Source: Micromonospora orduensis
GTDB lineage: Bacteria > Actinomycetota > Actinomycetes > Mycobacteriales > Micromonosporaceae
Length of the DNA stretch: 46,399 bases
Assembly: GCF_006228125.1 (NCBI RefSeq)
Contig: NZ_VDFY01000181.1
Location: 1 to 46,399 of the forward strand
Reading direction: 5' to 3'
Shown here: positions 25,299 to 34,281 of the stretch, one piece after another
Position numbering within the stretch: position 1 is the stretch's first letter
Layout of the letters: the number at the start of each line of letters is the position of its first letter
Translations under genes and position numbers: made by a program
Notes under the pieces: generated by a model
Database searches by the model: none
Told to the model about the DNA's origin: nothing
What the model saw: only the letters and a program-made list of their open reading frames with translations

Positions 25299-25745
25299 AT
25301 GATCCTCGTGGAACGCAGTGCGCACGTGGCGGCGCCGATGGAAGTGGTCTGGGACGTCGTCCAGCGGGCCGAGCAGTTGCCGGCCTGGCTGGCGGGGGTC
25401 CGCGCGGCCGAAGTGCTCTCCGGAGAGGGCTTCGGGCGGCGGCAGTTGGTCCAGGCGGGGCGCGGTTCGGCGCATGAGGCCGAGGTGATCGCCTATCAGG
25501 AGCCGACCCTGATCGGCTGGCGGGAACGGGCCAAGGGCGCCGGTGCCCGCGCGGAGGCGCGCACCGAGATCTACGTCCAGCTCACTCCGGACGAGGAGGA
25601 GGGCGGGACCATCGTGCGGCTCATCGTCGTCCGCTGGCCGGCCGGCCCGGTCAAGGCGGCCCTGCTGCGCCTCGGCCTGCGCCGGGTGGGCGCCGACCTG
25701 GAAGACTCGCTGGCCCGCCTGACCGACCTGGCCGCCGTCGGCTGA
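25299..25745 (+). CDS. SRPBCC (START-like) family protein
   Basis: A 148-residue single-domain protein of the polyketide cyclase/dehydrase SRPBCC superfamily: N-terminal strand ILVERSAHVAAPMEVVWDVV, the helix PAWLAGVRAAEVL, strands of the antiparallel sheet, and a long C-terminal amphipathic helix. The hydrophobic cavity ligand is unknown. The ATG at 25299 follows GGAGG; the frame extends to 25197 but that part covers the promoter, where TAGAGT (25253-25258) is a possible -10. It is divergent from the beta-glucosidase. Confidence 0.85.
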   Translation: MILVERSAHVAAPMEVVWDVVQRAEQLPAWLAGVRAAEVLSGEGFGRRQLVQAGRGSAHEAEVIAYQEPTLIGWRERAKGAGARAEARTEIYVQLTPDEEEGGTIVRLIVVRWPAGPVKAALLRLGLRRVGADLEDSLARLTDLAAVG

Positions 25746-25774
25746 CGCCCTCCCCGGCCCCGCCCCCCGCCCCG

Positions 25775-25852
25775 GCGTCGATCATGGAGTTGTGGCGCCT
25801 CGCGAAAGCCGCATCCACCGCATCTCGACCACCAGAAGTCCATGATCGACGC
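25775..25852. terminator. GATCATG-type intergenic palindrome
   Basis: The arms GCGTCGATCATGGA (25775-25788) and TCCATGATCGACGC (25839-25852) are a perfect 14-bp inverted repeat around a 50-base loop that can pair further (GTTGTGG with CCACCAG, imperfect). It lies between convergent genes and resembles other palindromes in the window. Confidence 0.7.
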
Positions 25853-25872
25853 GGCCAACCCGGCGCGGGCCG

Positions 25873-27237
25873 TCAGAGGCGCTCGAAGCCACGGGTCAGC
25901 TCCCAGTCCGTCACCGCCGCGTCGAAGGCCGCCAGCTCGACTCTGGCCTGGTTGGCGTAGTGGGCGACCACCTCGTCGCCAAAGGCTTCCCGGGCCACCG
26001 CCGAGCCCTCCCAGAGGGTCAGGGCGTCGCGCAGGGTGCCGGGGACCCGCTCGGCCCGCGGGTCGTCGTACGCGTTGCCGGTGCACTCCTCGCCCAGCTC
26101 CAGCTCCCGGTCGATGCCGTGCAGCGCGCCGGCGACCAGACCGGCGATCGCCAGGTACGGGTTGACGTCGGCGCCGGGCACCCGGTTCTCCACCCGCATG
26201 CCCTGCCCGTGCCCGACCACCCGCAGCGCGCAGGTGCGGTTGTCCACACCCCAGCGCAGCGCCGTCGGGGCGAACGACCCCGGCTGGTAGCGCTTGTAGG
26301 AGTTGATGTTCGGCGCGAAGAGCAGGCTGAACTCGCGCATGGTGGCGAGCAGCCCGGCGAGCACCCGCTGCCCGGTCTGCGACAGGTGTGCCGGCCCGTC
26401 ACCGAGCATCGCCGACGAGCCGGACGGGTCCCGCAGTGAGAAGTGGATGTGGCAGGAGTTGCCCTCCCGCTCGTTCGGCTTGGCCATGAAGGTGATCGAC
26501 ATACCCTCCTGGGCGGCGATCTCCTTGGCGCCGTTCTTGTAGATCACGTGGTGGTCCGCGCAGGCCACCGCCTCGTCGTACCGGAAGGCGATCTCGTGCT
26601 GGCCGAGGTTGCACTCGCCCTTGGCGCTCTCCGGGGTGAGCCCGGCGCCGGCCATCTCGGTGCGGATCCGGCGCAGCAGCGGCTCGACCCGGGCGGTGCC
26701 GAGCAGGGAGTAGTCCACGTTGTACTGGTTCGCCGGGGTGAGGTCGCGGTAGCCGCGCCGCCAGGCGTCCTCGTACGAGTCACGGAACAGCACGAACTCC
26801 AGCTCGGTGCCGGCGTACGCGGTGAGCCCGTGCTCGGCCAGCCGGTCCAGTTGCCGGCGCAGGATCTGCCGGGGTGAGGCGACCACGTCACCGGAGCCGT
26901 CCAGCCAGGTCAGGTCGGCCAGCAGCAGCGCGGATCCGGGTTGCCAGGGCACCCGGCGCAGGGTGGCGAAGTCCGGCACCATCGCGAAGTCGCCGTAGCC
27001 GCGTTCCCAGCTCGACATCGCGTACCCGTCGACGGTGTTCATGTCGACGTCCACGGCGAGCAGGTAGTTGCAGCCCTCGCTGCCGTTGGCGACCACCTGG
27101 TCGAGGAAGAACGGCGCGTGGAACCGTTTGCCCTGGAGGCGGCCCTGCATGTCGACGAGGGCCAGCACCACGGTGTCGATCTCACCCTCGGCGACGGCGA
27201 CCCGCAGTTGTTCCAGCGTAAGCGGTGCTTTCCTCAT
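25873..27237 (-). CDS. Glutamine synthetase-like gamma-glutamyl ligase (GlnA3/GlnA4/PuuA type)
   Basis: A 454-residue enzyme of the glutamine synthetase superfamily that ligates glutamate to an amine with ATP. Signatures include TELEFVLF, NLGQHEIAF, NSCHIHFSL and PTALRWGVDNRTCALRV. The set resembles actinobacterial GlnA3 and GlnA4, which act on polyamines and ethanolamine, and not the assimilatory GlnA. The ATG at 27237 follows GGAGG by seven bases; an upstream GTG at 27270 lacks a binding site. The APC permease gene upstream in the same direction supports an amine-catabolic role. The exact substrate is undetermined. Confidence 0.82.
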   Translation of the reverse strand: MRKAPLTLEQLRVAVAEGEIDTVVLALVDMQGRLQGKRFHAPFFLDQVVANGSEGCNYLLAVDVDMNTVDGYAMSSWERGYGDFAMVPDFATLRRVPWQPGSALLLADLTWLDGSGDVVASPRQILRRQLDRLAEHGLTAYAGTELEFVLFRDSYEDAWRRGYRDLTPANQYNVDYSLLGTARVEPLLRRIRTEMAGAGLTPESAKGECNLGQHEIAFRYDEAVACADHHVIYKNGAKEIAAQEGMSITFMAKPNEREGNSCHIHFSLRDPSGSSAMLGDGPAHLSQTGQRVLAGLLATMREFSLLFAPNINSYKRYQPGSFAPTALRWGVDNRTCALRVVGHGQGMRVENRVPGADVNPYLAIAGLVAGALHGIDRELELGEECTGNAYDDPRAERVPGTLRDALTLWEGSAVAREAFGDEVVAHYANQARVELAAFDAAVTDWELTRGFERL

Positions 27238-27311
27238 GGGTGCGCCTCCATCACCAAGGTCTACTGGCAAACCGGATCACCGTCAATGCCCCCGGCGCCG
27301 AGGGCGGCAAA

Positions 27312-27347
27312 CCCGGCGGGGCGGCAGTGGGTGCCCGCCCCGCCGGG
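27312..27347 (-). terminator. Hairpin after the APC permease
   Basis: A 13-bp perfect GC stem (CCCGGCGGGGCGG, 27312-27324, with 27335-27347), ten-base loop, lies 7 bases past the permease stop. It may end most permease transcripts, with partial read-through into the ligase. Confidence 0.7.
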
Positions 27348-27353
27348 CGCGGG

Positions 27354-28940
27354 TCAGGCCGGGCCGTCGACCGGTGCCGGGTCCGCCACCGGCGTGGTCT
27401 CCTCGACGGTACGGACCGGACCGGTGAACCACTTGCGGGCCGAGGCGTACCACCAGACGGCGACCACCAGCAGCACCCCGCCGACGGCGAGCGGCGCGTA
27501 GTTCACCGCCGACCAGGTGAAGTCGTCGTTGCCGGGCACACCGGCGGGCACGATCGGCAGCACGAAGTAGACGGCGATGACCGCGATCTCGACGACCGCG
27601 ATCCAGCCGAGCAGCTTGTACTTCCGCCCGAGCGTCCACGGGCCGGGGCTGAACCGGTCGCCCATCCGCAGCCGCAGCGCGATCGGGATGAGGAACGACA
27701 GGTAGAGCCCGAGCACCGCGACGGACACCACCGCGTAGAAGGCGATGGGGATGCCGGCGGAGCTCTCGTAGAGCGCCGGAAGGGTCAGCACCAGGCCGGC
27801 CAGGGTGGCCCCGATGATCGCGTTGACCGGGGTGCCGTTGCGGTCGACCTTCGACCAGAGCCGCCAGCCCGGCACCGCCCGGTCGCGGCTGAACGCGTAC
27901 GCCATCCGGCTCATCGAGGTCACGCAGCTCATCCCGCAGAAGAACTGCCCGATGGTGGAGATGATGATGACGACCTTGAAGAAGACCGGGGTCAGCGCGG
28001 ACTCGAAGATGGCACCGGAGAAGCCGCCGGCGGCGTTGACCGCCTCGACGTCGGTGGCCGCGAAGAGGAACGCCAGCAGCAGGATCCAGCCGCCGACCGC
28101 CGAGTAGAAGATCGACTGCCAGAGGCCTCGGGCGGCTGCCTGCGACGCACCCCGGGTCTCCTCCGAGACGTGCGCGCAGGCGTCGAAGCCCGTGATCGTG
28201 TACTGGGTGAGCAGGAAGCCCAGCGGCAGCACGTAGAACCAGAAGGTGAGCCCGCCGACGTCCCCGTCGCCGAAGCCGGAGTTGTTGAACCGCTCGGTGA
28301 ACACGAACTGGAAGCTCTGGTGGTTGTCCGGGACGAAGACCAGGATGGCCACCACGACTGCCGCGCCGGCCACGTGCCACCAGACCGAGACGTTCTGGAG
28401 TACGTCGATGATGCGGTGCCCGAAGATGTTGATCAGACCGTGCAGCACCAGGATGATCACGAAGAGGACGAACGCCTGTCGCAGCGTCCCCACCCAGCCG
28501 TCGAAGAGCGCCGACAGGGTGAGGTTGAGGAACGTCGCGCAGCCGTAGTCGACCGACGCGGTGACCGCTACCAGGCCGATCAGGTTCAGCCAGCCCGTGA
28601 ACCAGCCGTGCACCGGACGACCCATGGTCGCCGCCCACCAGTAGATCCCGCCCGCGGTCGGGTACGCGGACACCAGCTCGGCCATGCAGAAGCCGATGAT
28701 CAGGATGAACAGCGAGATCAGCGGCCAGCCCCAGGAGATGGCGACCGGCCCGCCGTTGTTCCACGCCTGCCCGAAGGTCGTGAAACAGCCGGCCAGGATC
28801 GAAATGATCGAGAACGAGATGGCGAAGTTGGAGAAGCCACTCCATTTGCGGCGCAGCTCCTGTTTGTAGCCGAGTTCGGCGAGCCGTCGGGCATCGTCGT
28901 CCATCGGCTGCTCGGCGGTCGGCACGGGCGTCGTGGCCAC
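27354..28940 (-). CDS. APC superfamily amino acid/amine permease
   Basis: A 528-residue permease with 12 predicted helices. The N-terminal FSNFAISFSIISILAG and STPTAGGIYWW-like segment (AYPTAGGIYWWAA), plus the FDACAHVSEET motif, are features of the eukaryotic/bacterial ACT-type GABA and choline-amine permeases. GTG at 28940 follows GGGAGG by seven bases. It lies upstream of the gamma-glutamyl ligase with a 116-base gap holding a hairpin, so the pair may be partly coupled. GABA, polyamine or ethanolamine are candidate cargoes; the neighbour suggests an amine. Confidence 0.88.
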   Translation of the reverse strand: MATTPVPTAEQPMDDDARRLAELGYKQELRRKWSGFSNFAISFSIISILAGCFTTFGQAWNNGGPVAISWGWPLISLFILIIGFCMAELVSAYPTAGGIYWWAATMGRPVHGWFTGWLNLIGLVAVTASVDYGCATFLNLTLSALFDGWVGTLRQAFVLFVIILVLHGLINIFGHRIIDVLQNVSVWWHVAGAAVVVAILVFVPDNHQSFQFVFTERFNNSGFGDGDVGGLTFWFYVLPLGFLLTQYTITGFDACAHVSEETRGASQAAARGLWQSIFYSAVGGWILLLAFLFAATDVEAVNAAGGFSGAIFESALTPVFFKVVIIISTIGQFFCGMSCVTSMSRMAYAFSRDRAVPGWRLWSKVDRNGTPVNAIIGATLAGLVLTLPALYESSAGIPIAFYAVVSVAVLGLYLSFLIPIALRLRMGDRFSPGPWTLGRKYKLLGWIAVVEIAVIAVYFVLPIVPAGVPGNDDFTWSAVNYAPLAVGGVLLVVAVWWYASARKWFTGPVRTVEETTPVADPAPVDGPA

Positions 28941-29218
28941 TGCACACCTCCCTGAGGTGATTCCGCGTACGAGTGCGCAAAGTGTGATCCCGGTCGATCA
29001 AGGCGGTCAATACGTACCCGGGTGGGAATCTCACCGCCTTCGGCTAATTGCGTTGCCCTGACCCCGGCCAGACGCCATCCTTGACCCCGTGACCAGGCCC
29101 GATCGGGCCGACCTCCGGGCACTCGGACCGCCCGGACCTCGGCGGCGCGGGGCACACCTCTCTCTCACGTACGGCGTTCCGCCGTACCCGACCAGTGCCC
29201 CGCGCCCCTCCACCGTGT
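28941..29218. other. Upstream region of the permease gene
   Basis: This gap up to the 29219 palindrome contains the permease promoter region. The TTGATC-like and TACGTA sequences near 29003-29017 are AT-richer than the surroundings, but I cannot define promoter boxes. No gene is supported; short open frames on both strands here have Arg/Pro-rich products. Confidence 0.5.
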
Positions 29219-29274
29219 TGATCAAGAGATTCGCGTCAGAATCCGGGTCCCGCCTGACGCGAAGCTCTTGATCA
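29219..29274. terminator. 21-bp inverted repeat, TGATCA-ended
   Basis: The arms 29219-29239 and 29254-29274 pair at 20 of 21 positions around a 14-base loop; the arm begins TGATCAAGAGATTCGCG. It lies 20 bases past the stop of the DUF456 gene (minus) and so probably terminates it. Its plus-strand side has no convergent gene. Its size and ends match the element at 20949. Confidence 0.8.
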
Positions 29275-29294
29275 CCGACAAGAAGGGGGGCCGG

Positions 29295-29795
29295 TCAGGT
29301 CAGGAGCAGGCCGGCCAGCCAGAGCGCGGCGACGAGCAGGCCGGCGGTGAACTCCACGAGCATGGACAGGCCGGCGGCCTTGAGCGCCTGCACGGTGGAC
29401 GGCCAGGCCAGGCGATTGCTGCCCAGCCGGAGCCGTTCCGCTCCCCACACCCCGGCGACGAAGCCGAGCACCAACCCGACCACCGGCACCACGAAGAACC
29501 CGATGATGCCGAGCACCGCGCCGGCGAGCAGCGTGGACGTGGGCACGCCGGTGCGCTTCAGGTTCCGGCCGGGCCAGGCGTACTTGACCACAGTGCCGCC
29601 GGCGGCGACAAGCGTCGCGGCGGCGAACACCGCCCAGCCACCCGGGCCGGCGCCGCCGAAGATCGCCCAGACGAGCACCCCGCCCCAGCACAGCGGCAGC
29701 GCCGGCAGGCCGGGCACCACCACGCCCGCCAGCCCGGCGACGATGGCAAGGGCTGCCACCACCGTCACCACCGTCTGCGAGTCGTTCAGGCTCAC
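29295..29795 (-). CDS. DUF456 family membrane protein
   Basis: A 166-residue protein with Gly-rich membrane segments, including AGVVVPGLPALPLCWGGVL and VLGIIGFFVVPVVGLVLG, the duplicated GxxxPxxG pattern of DUF456. The role is unknown. GTG at 29795 follows GGAGG by eight bases; an upstream start at 29858 would overlap the preceding GGDEF-EAL gene by 17 bases and lacks support. It is 46 bases from that gene in the same direction. Confidence 0.85.
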   Translation of the reverse strand: MSLNDSQTVVTVVAALAIVAGLAGVVVPGLPALPLCWGGVLVWAIFGGAGPGGWAVFAAATLVAAGGTVVKYAWPGRNLKRTGVPTSTLLAGAVLGIIGFFVVPVVGLVLGFVAGVWGAERLRLGSNRLAWPSTVQALKAAGLSMLVEFTAGLLVAALWLAGLLLT

Positions 29796-29841
29796 GCCGC
29801 CACCCTCCGTCGCCACCATCGGGGCCGTACCGACCCCGCGC

Positions 29842-31998
29842 TCACCCGGCCGCCCCACCGCGCAGCCGGGCGGTGATCACCTCGGCCGGGGCGGGAGCGC
29901 CGAAGTACCGCCCCTGCCCGGTGTCGCAGCGCAGCGCGCGCAGCCGTTCGGCCTGCACCCCGGTCTCCACCGCCTCGGCGGTGACCCACAGCTCCAGGGC
30001 GTGCGCCAGCCGGACCAACGCGTCGACGATCCGCTCGTCGCGATGGTCCGCCGCGACGTCCGTACCGTCGGCGCGGATGCCCTCGACGAACGGGCCGGCC
30101 AACTTCAGGCAGTGGATCGGCAGCCGGCGCAGGTACGCCAGGTTGGAGTAGCCGGTGCCGAAGTCGTCCACGGCCAGCCGGATGCCCAACGCGGCGAGCC
30201 GGTGCAGGCTGCGCAGCGGCTCACCGGCGCTGCCCATCACGGCGCTCTCGGTCAGCTCCAGTTGCAGCAGTTCCGCCGGCAGCCCGGTGGTGGCCAGCAC
30301 GTCGGCGACGGTGTCCACGATCGCGGGGTCGTCGGCCTGCCGGGCGGCGAGGTTGACGCTGACCACCAGCCGCGCGTCGGGGAACTCCCGCCACCACCGC
30401 TCGGCGTCCCGGCACGCGGTGCGCAGCACCCATTCGCCGAGTCCGACGATCAGGCCGGTCTCCTCGGCGAGGCCGATGAACCGGTCCGGTCCGATGAGGC
30501 CCAGCTCGGGGTGCTGCCAGCGGACCAACGCCTCCACGGCGAGCATCCGGCCCTCCAGCAGCGACACGATCGGCTGGTAGTGCAGCACGAATTCGCCCCG
30601 CTCCAGCGCCGCCGGCAGCCCGGCGACCAGCGCCGCGCGGGCCAGGTCCCGGGCGCTGCGCTCCGGGTCGTAGACCGCGTACCGGCCCCGGCCCGCCGCC
30701 TTCGCCCAGTAGAGCGTCGCATCGGCGGCCTTCATCAGCTCCGAGGCGGTGGTCTCCTCGGCCGGGCACTCCACGACGCCGACACTTGCCGACACCGCCA
30801 GCTGCTGATCGCCGACGTGCACCGGGGCCGCGACGGCGGCCAGCGCCGTCTGCGCCACCGCCACGGCGTCCTGGCCGCCGTCGACCAGGATCACGAACTC
30901 GTCGCCGCCCATCCGGGCCACCAGGTGACCGTGCTCGGCCACGCACTCGGCCAGCCGACGGCCGATCACCACCAGCAGCCGGTCGCCGAGGTCGTGGCCG
31001 AGACTGTCGTTGATCGCCTTGAAGCCGTCCAGGTCGAGGAAGCACACCCCGACGCGGCGTTCCGGCGCGGCGGAGTCGAAGACCCGGCCCAGCGTCTCGA
31101 AGAAGAGCGTCCGGTTGGGCAGCCCGGTCAGCGGGTCGTGCAGGGCCTGGAAGCGCAGCCGCTGCTGGAGTTCGTACCGCTCGGTGATGTCCTCGATCAT
31201 CGCGACGGTGAACCGGGGCCGGCCGTCGTCGTGCCGGATCAGCGACACGGCCAGGTCCGTCCAGACGACGCTGCCGTCCTTGCGGTAGTAGCGCTTCTCC
31301 AGCCGGGCCGAGTCCTGCTTGCCCTCGACCATCTCCTGGTACAGGTCCCACATGCCGGCGGCGTCGTCGGCGTGGAACAACTCCGCCACGTTGGCCTGGC
31401 ACAGCTCCTCGATCGAGTAGCCGAGCATGTCGGCGAACGCCTGGTTGACGTCGATGATCTGACCGTCCACCCCGGCGATGCCGATCCCGATCGCCGCACC
31501 GGTGAACACCGCCCGGAACCGTGCCTCGCTGTCGCGCAGCGCCTGCTCGACCTCGTCGCGCGCCTGCCAGGCCGACCGGGCGATCCGTTCCTGCTGGGCG
31601 AAGGTGCGGTCGCGCAGCGCGCGAGCGTACCCGGCGGCCAGCCCGCCCTGCACGGCCGCGATCCGCTCGCTCAGGTCCGCCGGCCGGCCGGCGGCGGCAA
31701 GCACCCGGTGGGGGAAGTCCGCACCGAGGGCACGCAACGCCCATTCCAGTGCCCGAGGCTCGGTGAGGTGCGCCTCCACCAGGGCCCGGCCGACCTCCTC
31801 CGCGGGGCGGGCGGTGAACGGCTCCGCGCGCACCGCCTGCGCCAACCGGACGGTGTGCACCAGCAGCAGCCGCTCGGTCTCGGCCGCGCTGAGCGGCACG
31901 AAACCGAGCCGGCGTACCGCACGGGCCCAGTCGGCGGCGTAGCCCTGGGCACCGCCCCGGCCGACGTCGGCCCCGATGGGCTCCGGGACGGCGGCCAC
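29842..31998 (-). CDS. PAS-GGDEF-EAL cyclic-di-GMP enzyme
   Basis: A 718-residue soluble protein: an N-terminal unrecognised domain (about residues 1-130), a PAS sensor (ARFRAVFTGAAIGIGIAG), then GGDEF (ARMGGDEFVIL) and EAL (VEALVRWQHP) domains. The GGDEF motif is intact; no RxxD inhibitory site is seen five residues upstream. The EAL domain keeps DDFGTGYS and AEAVET, so both synthesis and hydrolysis of c-di-GMP are possible. No membrane segment. The start is GTG at 31998, four bases after the stop of the DUF574 methyltransferase gene, with a weak ribosome binding site, so the two are probably coupled. Relatives in Streptomyces affect development. Confidence 0.9.
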   Translation of the reverse strand: MAAVPEPIGADVGRGGAQGYAADWARAVRRLGFVPLSAAETERLLLVHTVRLAQAVRAEPFTARPAEEVGRALVEAHLTEPRALEWALRALGADFPHRVLAAAGRPADLSERIAAVQGGLAAGYARALRDRTFAQQERIARSAWQARDEVEQALRDSEARFRAVFTGAAIGIGIAGVDGQIIDVNQAFADMLGYSIEELCQANVAELFHADDAAGMWDLYQEMVEGKQDSARLEKRYYRKDGSVVWTDLAVSLIRHDDGRPRFTVAMIEDITERYELQQRLRFQALHDPLTGLPNRTLFFETLGRVFDSAAPERRVGVCFLDLDGFKAINDSLGHDLGDRLLVVIGRRLAECVAEHGHLVARMGGDEFVILVDGGQDAVAVAQTALAAVAAPVHVGDQQLAVSASVGVVECPAEETTASELMKAADATLYWAKAAGRGRYAVYDPERSARDLARAALVAGLPAALERGEFVLHYQPIVSLLEGRMLAVEALVRWQHPELGLIGPDRFIGLAEETGLIVGLGEWVLRTACRDAERWWREFPDARLVVSVNLAARQADDPAIVDTVADVLATTGLPAELLQLELTESAVMGSAGEPLRSLHRLAALGIRLAVDDFGTGYSNLAYLRRLPIHCLKLAGPFVEGIRADGTDVAADHRDERIVDALVRLAHALELWVTAEAVETGVQAERLRALRCDTGQGRYFGAPAPAEVITARLRGGAAG

Positions 31999-32002
31999 GG
32001 GA

Positions 32003-32815
32003 TCAGCCGGCGGACTGGTCGTACCGGGCGACGCCCCCGAACGCGCCGAACCGCTCCGGGTGCTCGTCCACGTCGGACGGCGAGTCGGGACGCCAGAGCG
32101 GCATGTGCACGACGCCCGGTTCGAGGACGGTCCAGTCGCCGAAGAAGCCGGTGATCTGGGCGCGGGAGCGCAGGGTGATCTCCGTGTCGGTACGCGCGGA
32201 GAGGCGCTGGGCGTCCAGCATCTCCTGTGGCTGGTCCTCGAAGGTGGAGTGTGAGATGACCAGGAAGCTGCCCGGCGCGGCGGCGGCCCGCAGGGTGGAG
32301 AGGATCTCCTCGGGACGGGCGGCGTCCGGGACGAAGTGCACAACCCCGGCCAGCAGGATGCCCATCGGCCGGCTGAAGTCGATCAGGTTGAGCTGGTGGG
32401 TCTCGGTGAGGATCCGCTCCGGCTCGCGCAGGTCGGCGTGGACCACGCCGGTCAGGTCGTTGCCGGCGAGCAGTTCCCGGCTGTGCGCGACGGCCACCGG
32501 GTCGATGTCGACGTACACCACCCGGGCCTTGGGGTTCGCCGCCTGGGCCACCTCGTGCACGTTGCCCACGGTGGGAATTCCGGAGCCGATGTCGAGGAAC
32601 TGGTCGATGCCCGCGTCGAGCAGCGCGCGGACGGCTCGGCGCAGGAACTCCCGACCGGACCGCATGGTGGCGGCGAGGTTCGGGGTCATGCTGGCGATCT
32701 GCTCGGCCAACTGCCTGTCGATCTCGAAATTGTGCGCCCCACCCAGGAAATAGTCGTACACCCGGGCCGCACTCGGCCTGGTCAGATCGATCTCGGTCGG
32801 CAGTCCGTCCGGCAT
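32003..32815 (-). CDS. DUF574/SAV2177-family SAM-dependent methyltransferase
   Basis: A 270-residue methyltransferase-fold protein of the actinomycete PF04672 family. The N-terminal family hallmark is RVYDYFLGGAHNFEID; the SAM-binding core shows FLDIGSGIPT and VVYVDIDPVAV. The family's substrates are mostly unknown. ATG at 32815 follows GGGGAG by seven bases. A -10 box lies at 32914-32919. It is cotranscribed with the GGDEF-EAL gene. Conserved catalytic motifs beyond the SAM site cannot be judged. Confidence 0.9.
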   Translation of the reverse strand: MPDGLPTEIDLTRPSAARVYDYFLGGAHNFEIDRQLAEQIASMTPNLAATMRSGREFLRRAVRALLDAGIDQFLDIGSGIPTVGNVHEVAQAANPKARVVYVDIDPVAVAHSRELLAGNDLTGVVHADLREPERILTETHQLNLIDFSRPMGILLAGVVHFVPDAARPEEILSTLRAAAAPGSFLVISHSTFEDQPQEMLDAQRLSARTDTEITLRSRAQITGFFGDWTVLEPGVVHMPLWRPDSPSDVDEHPERFGAFGGVARYDQSAG

Positions 32816-32901
32816 CAGCGTGCTCCCCAGTTCATCGCCGCGGCGCGGGGCGGCACCGGCGTCGGCGGGCGTGCGCGACCACCGGCGGCCCCATGGGTCG
32901 T

Positions 32902-32919
32902 GTGGTGTGGACCACTCTA
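32902..32919 (-). promoter_or_regulatory. Promoter and operator-like repeat before the methyltransferase gene
   Basis: On the minus strand, TAGAGT (32919-32914) is a good -10 box. Just downstream of it, overlapping by two bases, is the inverted repeat GTGGT-CCAC-ACCAC (32915-32902), placed where a repressor could block initiation. No regulator gene is adjacent. Confidence 0.5.
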
Positions 32920-32967
32920 GGCCGCCGACTCCAGCGTTCGGGAGATCCGTTCACGCTGTTTCCACGC

Positions 32968-34173
<1,206 letters not shown>

Positions 34174-34269
34174 CGCGAGTGTCCTTCGGGGGTGCGGACG
34201 GCGGGGGTGGGGCACGCCCACCGGTCACGGAGGGCTGCCGGCCGCCAGGATATCCGCGCCCGCAGCGGA

Positions 34270-34275
34270 TAGGTT
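34270..34275 (+). promoter_or_regulatory. -10 box of a probably leaderless gene
   Basis: TAGGTT ends six bases before the ATG at 34282. That distance places transcription start at the start codon, and no ribosome binding site is visible between them. Confidence 0.55.
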
Positions 34276-34281
34276 GACGGC

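Noticed and set aside
29347..32154. Long plus-strand frame antisense to the GGDEF-EAL gene
   Set aside because: It is rich in His, Gln and Arg with no recognisable domain, as expected of antisense frames in high-GC DNA.
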